Shown in pieces: positions 1-11,105 of a stretch of DNA of 64,000 nt (the stretch's first letter is position 1; every line of letters starts with the position of its first letter). The notes beneath the pieces are model-generated. The model did not search any database and was not told where the DNA came from. It saw only the letters and a program-made list of their open reading frames with translations. A program made the position numbers and the translations under genes. Source of the DNA: Apiotrichum sp. Y4204 (taxonomy: Eukaryota; Basidiomycota; Tremellomycetes; Trichosporonales; Trichosporonaceae); contig JAMYHL010000010.1 in assembly GCA_025531455.1 (NCBI GenBank), forward strand, positions 868,001-932,000, written 5' to 3'.

Positions 1-624
1 CCTGTATCGTGACCTCAGTCCAAGCACTCGGGTCGAGCAGACTGATTCATAATCATGCATGATGGCATGCAACGACATCGTCTTGGGCGGCTACCGGGTG
101 GCATGGTTGTCTCTAGTGTCCTATGTATAGTACAGGAGTATTGTGTGTTTTGTTTGAGTCCACCAAATGGCCTGATCAGGACCTGGTCTCGGGCCCTCGG
201 GCCCAGCCACTGCGCCACCATTGCATCAGAGCACGCACTTGCTCCTGTGGTCCATTCGGAAACACGCTATCAATTGCAACATGCGTCCGCGAGGAAAGGT
301 GCAACTGATACATCTACACACAATACCATCGCAGGGCGCTGACTAAGTGCGTCTTAGACTTGACACAGCAGTGCACTATGACTCGGTTGGACCTCGCAGT
401 GCTTGTGACCATAACGCTACCCGACAGCCGTGCTGTTTCGGATATGACCATTGTCCATCTGTCCATTACCACTAGCACGCATGAAGTTGAGTGCAATCTA
501 GTTCAATATGAAGATGAATCCCACGCCATCATAAAACCTAGGCTCCCCTGCACGCCCTGCTCTGCAGAGTCTCCCTACCTGACAAGGCACAGGGTATAGA
601 GATTACAACACTTCATTGATGCCA
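1..624. other. Intergenic, no gene seen
   Basis: No open frame here has family similarity, codon character or splice signals that I can support. The stretch lies 3' of the kinase gene that ends at 625. On the minus strand around 160-235 there is an A-box-like sequence (TGGCGCAGTGG), but no convincing B-box or T-arm follows it. Confidence 0.5.
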
Positions 625-2071
625 TTATAGTGCCCTGGTGCGCTGGCGCGCCATGTCAAGGAGAAAGGGGCCGAGAATTGTGTCTACTGGTGGCTTCGGC
701 CTGTTGAGGCGGGACAGGAGCGTAAGAGTCGCCGCCGCGCTGCGACGTGCTGTTGGCTCAAGCATCACGAGTCCCTCGAGTACGTCGAGCAGGTCCTCGG
801 CAGGAAGTATGGAAAGCGCATCTCGCACCCGTTGTGGCGGGTAATGATCAAACGCTATCTTGCCTGCATCAGGAAGCGAGCTGAAGCTCTGCTCATCAGC
901 GCCGCATATGATGACCACTCACCGGCCAGGATTTGGGCGTTGGCGTACCCAGCAGACGGAAGATGCTGGCGGCAAGCCCCAGTTCTCCAAATGCTGCAGA
1001 GAAGAGCGACGATGGCGGACCCGTCGGGACGGGAACGGCACTCGTCTTATCTGTGACGTCAAGGCGGGCGAACTCCGCTTCGAGCCCCGCCCGATCTGAT
1101 CGCTTGGACTCGGCTACCGGCTTGACCTTCGGTTTCGGCGGCGATTTGGCGGTCCCTTCGTCGTCCGAGTCACTCAGACTGTCGCTCCCGCTTGTGTTGC
1201 CACTCCCTCTGCCGACTGGGTGGAAGAACTCGGCGAGGGTCACACCAGCCGACCAGAGGTCAATTGCTGCAGCATCGTATTTGCCAGGAGAGAAGAGTAG
1301 TTCTGGCGCACGATATGGACTGCAGTCTGTTAGCTGCGCCGACATCTCTACTCACCCAGTCCCCACTGCACAACTCATCGCACCGCCATCGCCTGCAGGT
1401 TCGCCGTCCCAGGCCGCACCGAAGTCGATCAACACTGGCACGCCTTCGAAGCTGAACATGAGATTCCCAGGCTTCACATCGCGGTGTGCGATTCCGCAAG
1501 CATGGAGGTAAGCAAGAGCCTGGAAAAGGCCCTCAGCCGTATGCAGAAAGAGCTCGCTGGCGTGAGGGCTCAGCCCTTGGAATGCGAGAACGTCAGACAG
1601 CTTGAATGCCAGTAAAGGGAGCACGAGGGTGTGCTCTATCCGTGCTGCATCATACGTATATGCAAGCAGAGCAACGATCTGGGGTTAGAGACGCAGTAAA
1701 ATCAGAAGAGAAAGCAAATATCTGAAATGGCCAAAGAATGCTATTGAGACAGTCCCGTCGCTGGTGACTACCCACATTTGGTTGCGTGACGCGTTGCAAG
1801 ATGCGAACTTCTCGGACCACGTCGTGAGGTCGTCGAGCTTTTGCGGTGCCGCGCTTTGGAGCCGAAACGAGCTTGCGTACTCTGCGCTTGGCTGCCGCTG
1901 AGAGAATCCTGTCGTCCGAGGTGGCCAAGGCTAAGGCTGTAGCAGCAGTCGAAGGTTTCCCGGCAGGCTCGTCGTCCACCAACAAAACATCACCATGGAT
2001 GCCTGTAATCAGCCCCTAAGCTCTGCTTTTAACTAACCTTGGGCCAGAGGGATGAGGCGTTGTGAGGACAT
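625..2071 (-). CDS. CDK-activating-kinase-like protein kinase (Csk1/Cak1 type)
   Basis: Five exons: 2071-2038, 2002-1776, 1678-1356, 1319-923 and 888-625, giving 414 residues. Seen: a glycine-rich loop at the extreme N-terminus (QGIHGDV, about residues 11-17), HRDVKPGN at about 152-159, DFG at about 172-174, [12 protein letters not shown] in the activation segment, and a C-lobe starting DLWSAGV. From family knowledge, VGTG before the APE motif, and no phosphorylatable threonine at the usual CDK T-loop place, resemble monomeric CDK-activating kinases. That supports a role in activating CDKs in the nucleus. A serine- and acid-rich insertion of about 60 residues follows the kinase alpha-F region. 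The start was chosen because ATG at 2071 joins in frame to the glycine loop across a 35-nt intron; the ATG at 2087 is out of frame. The kinase fold is certain, the CAK assignment probable. Confidence 0.82.
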
Positions 2072-3964
2072 GGGAACGCTTGAGCATTGATCGGAGAAGA
2101 AGAGGTGGCGCCTCAGAGCTCGATATATACTCGAGCCGCCCGTTCCTCCTGTTCGTTGCGTGTCTCAGACGAGTGGCCACTGGAGGAATGTTTGCTTGGT
2201 CGGCCGCCACCCTCCCTATCCGCCGCAGTCCTGCGATCTAGTCCGTTCCGCACTGGCACAATCCTTGTGTGAGGTGAGAGGTGAGTGGGGCTCAGGCCAC
2301 GAAAGAAAAAGGGCAGAGGGACGTTGTGACGAGAAACGGGCCACGATTGAATGCAGGGTCGCCCGAACGAAGACGTTGAACAAGCTTTCGGGATGAGCTT
2401 TGTCCATACCTACCGTGGTAGGTACGAGGATGGTGGGAAGAGGGACCAGGATGGCCAAAGGATGGCGACCGCAGATTCCGCTGCCTGGGCTGTTTCTGTT
2501 GTTGATGTTGATGAACAAGCCCGTGCCTGGTAAGGCCCCGATCTGAGCTACTGAGAGGCTGTGACGATTGGAGAGAAGGGAGGTGAGCTAGTCGAGGTGA
2601 CATGAGGTGACGAGGGGTGTCTCGCGTGTCTCGGCTTCAATAACCACCATTTCTCGGCTTTTGCGGCTCTGCACTTTGAGAGCTGTGCGTAGTGGGTGGT
2701 GTAATGGATTGACGGAGTGTTGTCGAGTCGCTGGTAGCTGATCGCTCACTTGCTCGACTTGAGCTGATGTATAATGGCCGAATCGCAGGCCGATTGACCA
2801 ATATCGGATTACAACATCCCCAAGTTGCAAAAAGACAGCTCAAAAGCGACACCTGCGGTACAACTACGCGCTATACGCTGTCTGTCGACGAAGTACGTGT
2901 TTGTTTGTGCATCTCTCGAGTGCAGTAACTCCGGGTGCCACACGCCCAAAGCCAGTGCAGGCAAATGCCACAAATTGCATGGTGGCGTGGTGCATGAGTC
3001 GGTGGCGCAATGCACAAAGGGCCGATGTCAGGCCGTCAGGTACAGTACACACACATGCCCTTCACAAGAAGGCGCTAGTGAACGGCACTAGATCGCTAGC
3101 TCGCTAGACCGCGGACCGCTCGATGCGCAGGCGTGTCCCCGAGCTCGATCGGGGCATGTCCGAATGAGGAGGCCACGGCAACAGTCTCCCCTGCTCCCCA
3201 CCTCTCGCTTCGCGCCACAAGGCCTGGTGGTCACTTTTGTGGCCGAAGCGCCGCTCCTGTGAATCGATGGAATCGTCTGTGGGATCGCGAGGACGCGTTC
3301 CCGCATTGTTGACTAGCCACGCTAGCCACGCGGCCATGCCGGCCATGCTCATATGCTCAAACCTTCTGGGCATCGCATCACACTAGCTCACTAGTCGATC
3401 ACGACTCCCTGTCCGGATTGATCGTCCTCAAATCCTCGATCCGCGGGCGTCCGAACCAACCTCAGGCGATGTTGCGCACTGTGCCGTCGCCCTTCTCCCT
3501 CTTCCCCTCGCCCTTCCCACTGGCCACTGGCCCTCCGGCCTCCGCCCTGTCATTCCCACCAATATGCATGGACCTCTCCGATCACGATGCATAGTCCTCC
3601 GATCGCGATGATCCCACCTGGGATCTGTATGGGTCCAAGCGTGTGATTCCGGAAACAACCAGTTAATACGTGTATTTATACCGTGGAAGGAAGCCATGCT
3701 GATACTGATAAACTTAAATCAGGGGCACACGCGCCAGACGCGCCGCGTTCAAGACCTTGATTAGCCTCGGCGCGCACCTCGAGTTATTTATTATGGTCGC
3801 ATAGTGATTGTGCAGGGTACTGCGCTCACTCCACACATCTTAACTGTTCATTCATTCGGTTTCATTGATCCATCCTTCTCGTGACTTTCACACAAGCATC
3901 GTCCTCTTCACTGGTTTCGTGATCACCAAGCGTTTCAAAGAACACCACACCTATCACCGCAGAT
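2072..3964. other. Divergent intergenic region between kinase and NSE4
   Basis: About 1.9 kb separating two divergent genes, so it should hold both promoters. I see only scattered short frames without domain character. Direct CTAG-type repeats occur near 3090-3112 (CTAGATCGCTAGCTCGCTAG). No RNA gene was recognised. Confidence 0.5.
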
Positions 3965-5406
3965 ATGGCATCTCCCGGGCCATCACGACCACGGAGGTCT
4001 CGCCCGAGCCGACATGTCAGCCCACTCCCTAGCAGCGTCGACGTGCCCGAGACTCCGCCATCACAGAACGTGCCCGAGACGCCGCATACCGAAGAGACTG
4101 CGAAGAAGAAGGGCCGCCCACGCTTTGAGACGCGTGAAGACTTCTTCCGTGGCCAACCGGCTGAAGTGAAGCGTGCCATTCAAGCGCAGTATGAAGTCCT
4201 CAACGATAACATGAACCGTGAGCTCATGCGCGTCGATCAAGGCGCTGACTAAAAAGGCTCCATTCTTGCCGGCAACGAAATCACCCCACTGATGATGCGT
4301 GAAGTGGTTGGGAAGTCAAACAAGCTAGTCAAAGATGGTAGGTGGAGGGGCTTATGAAGCTGTAGCATTTGCGTGGGGGGCGAGGGGGACCACTTTACTG
4401 ACATTGTGTAGTACACGATCCGAATATGGCGCAGCACGATGCTAGGGTAGTGACTGCTCTGAAGGCGATGATCTCCAAGCGAATCCGCAGCGAAGGTACT
4501 TATACTGCCTTTGATGTGGACGAGCTCATTCGGCAGTGAGTAAAATGTGACCCGTGGCATTGCGTGTGCCTCTTTATGTTACTGACGGGCAGTGTCAAAA
4601 GGAATCTCGGTCTGGATGCCATTGAGGGGCAATTCTTGCAAGACGAAATTGCTGATGATGGGGATGGCGATGGAGACGTGGGCCAGCTGCAGTCACAGGC
4701 CGAACGCGAAGACGCGCTTCTCGATTACGCCAACGGTGACGTTTTGGGCGACTGGGCCAAGATTGGCTGGATTGCGGCACGCTACTACCGCCGAGTTCCC
4801 GGCGTTGAGTTCATGAACGGCCCTGTGGAAACCGTGTACCAGAAACGAGCCGTTGCACGGCGCCAGACTCAAAAGAATGTCGCCCCAACGACAAGCGTCA
4901 AGGAGATTGTCCCCGATACAACGCATAAAGTTCGCGACGTTACAGACCAGAACGTTCGAACGGTAAGTCTGTCCAGAAGTGTCTCACTGACATTGTTTTA
5001 GGTGTTCAACGCACTGAGGGCAGTGGATACCGGCAATGGATACAATTATTTCCGCTTGATCATCAACCCCAGGAGCTTCAGTCAATCCGTGGAGAATGCC
5101 TTCTATGTTGCGTTTCTTATCAATGAAGGGAGGGTGGCGGTCGAGTTGACTCCAGAAACTGGAGAGATCACCGTCTGTGAGTACACAATCACATAAAGCA
5201 CGCCTCTAACATCAGTTGCCCGACCAACTCCTTACGACGCGGCAATTGATGGAGTACATCGCTCCAACCATGCCGTGACGGAGTTTACATTTGACGTTTG
5301 GAAGAGGGCCATCCGCATTTTCAAGATCAAACGAACGACCATCCCGCACCGCGATGACCAAGTCGCAAGGGAACCCGAGTGGCAGACGCGAGCGACTGCA
5401 AGTTAG
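3965..5406 (+). CDS. NSE4: Nse4/EID-family subunit of the SMC5-SMC6 complex
   Basis: Six exons: 3965-4217, 4257-4337, 4412-4535, 4593-4962, 5002-5176 and 5216-5406, giving 397 residues. Nse4 is the kleisin that bridges the Smc5 and Smc6 heads and acts in DNA repair in the nucleus. Seen: an N-terminal helical region (QAQYEVLNDNMN...), a middle part with a DWAKIGW motif, and the diagnostic C-terminal block NPRSFSQSVENAFYVAFL, which matches the conserved Nse4 C-terminal winged-helix region. The first intron is only 39 nt (GTGAGC to AAAAG, branch GCTGAC). Reading through it meets a stop at 4250, which could be mistaken for the gene end. The gene is convergent with the cyclophilin gene 160 nt away. 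Family assignment is firm. Confidence 0.9.
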
Positions 5407-5567
5407 GTGGTGAGGGCTCCGATAGTGAGAGGGGGTGGGGAGGAGACTTGGGGCGAGTCGTGTGGATCCCTGGCATGAGTTTGGGCCGAGTGTGTGGCAG
5501 CCTGCAGCCAGCAGGTGCGTGTGCTCCGCACAGCGTGATGATACATGTTCATACATTAGTTGTACAG

Positions 5568-6315
5568 CTACTTTTGGGCGTCGGCGATAGGGTTGGCATG
5601 GATGGTAATCTGTACATGTTAGTTAAGTGGTGACGAAAGCGCAGCTCGTCGCAGGTGTCCAACTCACTCTCTCGATGCGGACCTCCTTTGTCGGCCGGTT
5701 CTTTTCGTTGACGGGTACGCGCTCGATGAGATCGAGTGTCGAGTCCGCACCATCAATCACGCGCCCAAAGATGGAGTACTTGCCGTCCAGGGACGGCTGC
5801 TTTGCGTACGTGATGAAGAACTGGGGTGAGCCGAAGCGCGAAATCTCAAATAGTTACCTGGGACTTGTTGGTATCCGGCCCAGCATTGGCCATCGCGACG
5901 ATCCCCCGCGCGTTAAACTTCCATCAGCGGCGAACAGCTGTCATCTTACCTTCAAGGTCTGCCGCACCTCGTCAGGGAACGGCGCGCCATACACGCTCTG
6001 CCCGCCCTTGCCCGTGCCCGTCGGATCGCCCGTCTGCACCATGAACCCCTTGATGTTGCGGTGGAACAGGCAGCCGTCGTAGTATCCCGCGGCTGCGAGC
6101 GCGAGAAAGTTCTGAGAGTTAGTTTGTTAGTGTGTAAGTGGTACATACCTCTGCTGTACGCGGGACTGCTTCGCAAAACACCTCGAGCTGACGTTTATTA
6201 GCTTACTGGGTGATTGATGTATGAAGGCTGGCCGCACGCACCTTTATGTCCCCCAGGGACGTGTGTAGCGTCACCGACTGTTGTCAGCTAAATTGCACTT
6301 CTCGGAGCTTACCAT
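5568..6315 (-). CDS. CYP10: Cyclophilin, PPIL3/Cyp10-type peptidyl-prolyl isomerase
   Basis: Seven exons: 6315-6313, 6277-6242, 6187-6149, 6111-5950, 5917-5858, 5820-5668 and 5609-5568, giving 164 residues, normal for PPIL3. The enzyme isomerises X-Pro bonds; PPIL3 members associate with the spliceosome. Seen: [13 protein letters not shown] at the start, the active-site stretch [34 protein letters not shown] and a short C-terminal tail. The first exon is just the start codon ATG, followed at once by an intron (GTAAGC...ACAACAG). One intron (5949-5918) is only 32 nt. The arginine of the FHR motif and the FxxQ residues are present, so the enzyme is predicted active. Confidence 0.9.
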
Positions 6316-6602
6316 CTCGATCGAGTTGTGACAATGGCTGGAGGTGTTGGAAGTGAGTCGCTGACAATGTTGAGGGTCAAAGTCTGGCTTGTTGACGACA
6401 TTCATGAATATCGCACTTTCAACTTGTGACCATGATCAACCATGAACCAACTTGGAACTTATTTGGTTCCGTCGTCCTTGACAGCTGTCTTCTTACCTAC
6501 ATTGCTACATGCACAATGAATCTCAAGACTACAGGAAGCAAATGCAGCTGGTCCACGCTACTCCATCCGAATACTATACATGCTGCATCACCCTATACAC
6601 AT

Positions 6603-8808
6603 CTAAAGCTGCTGGACGGTCACTCCCTCGTTGTCCGGGGCGGGGGCATCTGGCACTGGTGTGACGAGCTCAGCCGTCGACGGCGCGACGCTCTGGCGCA
6701 CGGCCTGAACGTCCGCGGCCTGAACCTCGGCCGGGGCCTCACGTGCGCGTTTAAGGAGCTCGTCGACCTGTACCAACTGCTTCTGCACACTTATACGGTC
6801 GCGGAAGAGCTTCTGCTTCTCGAGCTCGAGCTTGCGCTTCTCGTCCTCCAACACGTCCTCGAGTTTCTCGAATAGCGACAGCTTGAGCTCCACCTTGCGG
6901 GCCTGCGCGGCGACAAGGCGCGAGACCAGAGACGAGAGACGTGTCTCCTCGTGACGGGCCAATGAAGAAGCCTTGGCAGCAGCGGCACCGAGGGCAACGG
7001 AGGCAGCACGCTCCAAGGACGACTTTGACGGTGCGTCGCCGCTCTTCTCCTTGTCACCGTTGACCTCGGCCGCGTCCGTGTCCATGGCATCCGGGGCTGG
7101 TGTTTCCGCCTCGGCCTTGACCTCGTCCGTCTTCTGTCGCTTCTCGCCGTCTTCGCTCTCGCCGTTCGCTCCTTCCTTGTCCTTCTCCGATGTCTTCTCC
7201 TCGTCATCGCGCTTGCGCTTAAGGTTCTGCGCCAGCTCTCCCAATGCGCTCTGGGCGGCGGCGGCAGCAACCGCTGGTCCAACAGCGGAGGCAAGGAAGG
7301 TGACAACGCTCATGACCGGGTTCTCAGTAGCCTCAAACGGCATGCCGTTCATACCAGCCTGATAACGGAGGGGACCGAGCTGCGCTCCTGGGTCGGTCGT
7401 GAGGTACTGGTCCTCAATCGGCAGCTGGAGGAACTTGGCAATACACTGCTCTTTGCTGCGAGTGCCAACGTGTTCGGCAACCTTGATCCAGTCGTCGTCG
7501 TACATCTCCACACCCTCAAGGAGGAAGAGCGTCTCCTGGTCGGTCCACTCGGCGCCGGCACCTTGCGAACCCTGCTTGAAAACCTCGTCGTCCAGACGCA
7601 CGAAATCGCCAGAGAACATGGTGGAGGGGAATCGGCCGGAGACGTAACACGAAGGGCAGACGGTGAACTCGCCATCCTTGACCGAGTGATAACGTGTGCG
7701 TGAGCAGTCAGTGCCACAGGTCTCACAGGCGTGGCTTTGCGGGCGGGAGGGAGCGGCACCGTTGGCAGCAGCCTTGGCGGCGTCGGCCTCAGTCGTCGTC
7801 TTGGTAGTGCGAGCGGTGGACGAGTAGATGACCTTGCGGAGGTCAAGGTTAGAAGGGTGGGGCTTCACGTCAGCACCATTGGCCATGGCGCCGAGAGCGC
7901 CAGTACCGGGCTTGGTTCCGGGATGAAGGTTGCTGAGACCCTTGGGCGTGTCGAGAGTAACGCGGAAATGGCCAGTGAAGGGCGGGCCGAGAGGAGCGGG
8001 ACGGGTGTCCGGGTCGATCTGGTAGTTGATAAGGCCCCACTGCTCGAGGAACGCGTGGACGCGCATAATGGCACCAACATCACCAGCAAGGTTGCGCCGG
8101 CAGGCCGTGACAGTGAGGTACTCTCCCGGGTTTAGGCGGTACGTGTTGATCATAAAGTCGCGATAGTCCTTGTAGATCGCGGGGGTCTTTGAACGGTTCC
8201 GCTTGGAGAAAAACTCAGGAAGAGACTTCATCTCGATGGGGTGGATGGTAGAGAGGGAGAACCAGGACGAGTAGCTGGGGATTACGAGCGGATGCGTTTG
8301 GCTTGCGAGGTACGTGGTCGCGAGCGCATGCAGGTCGTTAGGCGAGAGACGGGTCGCATCCGCCGCGGCGGGAGTGGCGCCTTCGCCCTGCTGGTCTCCA
8401 CTCGGCGATGCGTTCGTCGCAGCGGCATTGGACTCTAATGGGTTAGCTCGGAAATCCAAAACAAAAACAAGTAGTGGTCGCGACACGATGGATGCGCGGT
8501 CTCCAGTTCACCAGCTGTGTTGGTACAGCTTGATTCCCATGCATCCACGCGAACGCGACTCGCGTCGCCTAATACGCACCCTTGTTGGCGCCGTCGACAT
8601 CCATGCTGTCGTTATCGTGTGGGTTGGTGCTAATGTTGGCAATGTCGCCCCCGAACACGGGCTCGCGCTCGCGCTCCTTTCCTGGGGCCGCGGTAATGTC
8701 GTGGGCCGTGACGTCCCCCGCTGCGACCTCTGCATCCTCGGCTGGGCCGGCAGGCGTTGCGGCGTCCTGTGCCGAGGGGACCTTGAAGGAGATTTTTGGT
8801 GTGGACAT
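6603..8808 (-). CDS. RSC8: SWI3/RSC8-type SWI/SNF and RSC chromatin remodeller subunit
   Basis: Two exons, 8808-8580 and 8434-6603, giving 686 residues. Swi3/Rsc8 proteins dimerise and scaffold SWI/SNF- or RSC-class nucleosome remodellers. Domains in order: acidic N-terminus; SWIRM domain at about 115-205 (THPLVIPSYSSWF, DYRDFMINTYR); a ZZ-like zinc-binding segment at about 312-345 (CETCGTDC, CPSC); a SANT domain at about 372-420 (WTDQETLFLLEGVE, DDWIKVAEHVG); an acidic lysine-rich stretch; and a C-terminal coiled coil of the kind used for dimerisation. The start ATG at 8808 lies before a single 145-nt intron. Whether it is the Swi3 or the Rsc8 orthologue cannot be told from the sequence alone; many basidiomycetes have a single such gene. 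Confidence 0.88.
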
Positions 8809-9288
8809 TGCGGAGGAGTGATGGCACGCTGCCTCTCTGCGATGTGTGGATGGCTGTGGATAAAGATGGATGGGATGTGGATAGTGTTGGTGGGTGACTC
8901 GGAGGTGCTTGTTGTTGGCAGATGGACGCGACCCGCGCAGTAGGGACTGGCAACTCGGCTGCAAACACAGGTGCGCGGGCTGGTGCACTGGTGTACTGGT
9001 GTGCCGCTGTGTAGGAAAAAGGGACCCCCAAAATGAACACGCCAACTCTCCAAAAATTGGTTCCGTGCACACGCCTAGTCCCGGTAGGCCTGCGACGAGA
9101 CATATGCGCCTCTTTGGAGCTCAGGTTCTTAGACAAGTTGCAACAACATCCTTTCACTACTTGCAACCAATGCACACGTAGCATGATTCGTTTCTATATA
9201 GTTGATACATCGACTCCCGCACACACATCCAGACACGAGCCACAGAGCCGTACAGAGAGCGCAGGGTAAAGAGCCCTGTAAAGCGCGC
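8809..9288. other. Intergenic, SWI3/RSC8 promoter
   Basis: 480 nt between the start of the SWI3/RSC8 gene and the end of FAL1, both on the minus strand. It should carry the promoter of the former and the 3' end of the latter. No further gene seen. A TATATAG sequence lies near 9196. Confidence 0.5.
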
Positions 9289-10830
9289 TTAGGTGAAGTC
9301 CATGTTCATGGGCATCTCGTCGATCTCTGCGAGGATGTCAGTATTGTAGGCGATGATCGAGGCCCGGTACTCACGGCACGAGAAGTACTGCTCGACATCA
9401 CGCAGAATGCGCACGTCCTCGACCGTGACAAAGTTGATGGCGACACCCTTGCGTCCAAAGCGACCAGAACGGCCGATACGGTGGAGGTAGTTCTCACGCG
9501 AGGTGGGAAGGTCGTAGTTGATGACAAGCGAAACCTGCTGCACATCGATACCACGCGCCCAGACATCAGTTGTGATGAGAACTCGAGACTGTCCGCCGCG
9601 GAACTCGGCCATGATGGCGTCACGCTCCTTCTGGACCATCTCGCCGTGCATCGATGACACAGTGAAGTTTGCCTCGCGCATCTTCTCTGTCAGCCAGTCG
9701 ACCTTGCGGCGTGTGTTGCAGAAGATGACGGCCTGTGTGATTGTGAGACTGCGGTCAGCATGGCAGCAAAGGGTATCACCTCACGTGTCGTAAAGATCGC
9801 AGAGAGTGTCAAACTTCCAGTCCTCCTTCTCAACAGCGACGAAGAACTGCTTGATACCCTCAAGAGTAAGCTCATCACGCTTGACAAGGATGCGGACGGG
9901 GTCGGTCATGAACTTGGTCGTCATCTCCAGGACATCGTGAGGAAGAGTGGCGGAAACAATGACGACCTGAGTGGCCGGCGGGAGGTAGCGGTAGATGTCG
10001 TAGATCTGGTCCTTGAAACCCTTGTTGAGCAGCTCATCGGACTCGTCGAGAATCAACATCTTGATGTCCTTGGTACGCAGGTTCCGGCGACGGATCATGT
10101 CGAACACACGACCGGGGGTACCGGAGACGACCTGCTGGCCGGCCTCAAGCTTGCGGATGTCTTCGCCGACCGAGGTGCCACCGATACAAGCGTGGCAAGA
10201 AACGTTCATGTAGTCACCGAGGGCCAGGACGACAGTCTGAATCTGAACCGCCAATTCGCGTGTCGGCGATAGAATAAGGGCCTGCGTCTCGCGAATGTTC
10301 ATGTCGAGCGACTGAAGGGCCGAAATGGCAAAAGTCGCAGTCTTACCAGTTCCCGACTGAGCCTGCGCAATGACATCGCGACCGCGGATTATAGGAATAA
10401 TCGCGCGCTGCTGGATAGCAGAGGGCTTTTCAAAGTCTACGTGTCAGGAGAATGTCGCAGAAACAAAACATACTGTAGGCATAGATGCCACGGAGGAGGT
10501 CCTCGCGAAGGTTGAGTGCTTCAACTGGTGAAGGCCGTCAGCAGGTGCGTTGAGAGACGTTGTTGTCAACTCACAAGTAGGTGCCTGTATGCGGAAGGAG
10601 CAAAAGCGCCCATGTCAATGAACACCCTTACTCCTTCCGACAAAACGCTGCCATTCTCCACCGGCAGCCTTGAGTAATACGTACGACAGTGACCGACTCG
10701 GAGGACTCGAAGACGAGCTTGTCGTCGCCACTGCAGGTGAGTACGGCCGTAAGGCGCAGCAATACTTACGCGTTAAGCTGCGATGTCAGTGTCTGGCTCC
10801 ATAAGACCCAATAGGTGTACTTACCGACAT
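9289..10830 (-). CDS. FAL1: DEAD-box RNA helicase FAL1/eIF4A3
   Basis: Eight exons: 10830-10825, 10777-10770, 10730-10685, 10584-10575, 10524-10474, 10436-9785, 9748-9375 and 9326-9289, giving 394 residues. eIF4A3 is the RNA clamp of the exon junction complex; its yeast relative Fal1 works in 18S rRNA processing. Seen: [11 protein letters not shown] (Q motif), [21 protein letters not shown], a helicase C domain ending in [10 protein letters not shown], and the family-specific tail DEMPMN. Motif II reads DESD instead of DEAD. Exons of 6, 8 and 10 nt open the gene; they are needed to join MS, LNA and APTF into the conserved N-terminus. The last intron (48 nt) is a multiple of three without a stop. 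Identity is firm. Confidence 0.92.
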
Positions 10831-11105
10831 TGTGGATGCTGTCTTGTCGACGGTGTTGTTGTTGTTGTGAACGCTTAGAAAGTCGTCGAATTCAGCGATG
10901 ACAACGAGGGTTGGTGGTGGAAAGGAATGCATGCGGGTGGGTGGCGTCAAGTGTCCTTATCGCCGGCTATTACCGTAGTGTGGCATCCATACAATGCCGA
11001 TGTCAGTCCTCACTCCCACAAGCCACACCCACAACCTCGTTAGTGACAAAAGTCGAAAACAACTCATCCAGACCACCAATCTCAACCGCTCATCCTCGTG
11101 AGACC
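10831..11105. promoter_or_regulatory. Shared divergent promoter of FAL1 and SF3A3
   Basis: Only 275 nt separate the start codons of the FAL1 helicase (minus) and the SF3A3 splicing factor (plus), so both promoters and leaders must fit here. I see no TATA box. Repeats of GTTGTT lie at 10852-10867 in the FAL1 leader. Confidence 0.6.

Noticed and set aside
150..240. A-box-like sequence on the minus strand near the left edge, possible tRNA or SINE
   Set aside because: No B-box or T-arm, and the acceptor ends do not pair over seven positions.
4218..4256. In-frame stop after 95 codons of NSE4, suggesting a short or broken gene
   Set aside because: The stop lies inside a 39-nt intron with GTGAGC donor, GCTGAC branch and AAAAG acceptor; removing it restores the Nse4 frame.
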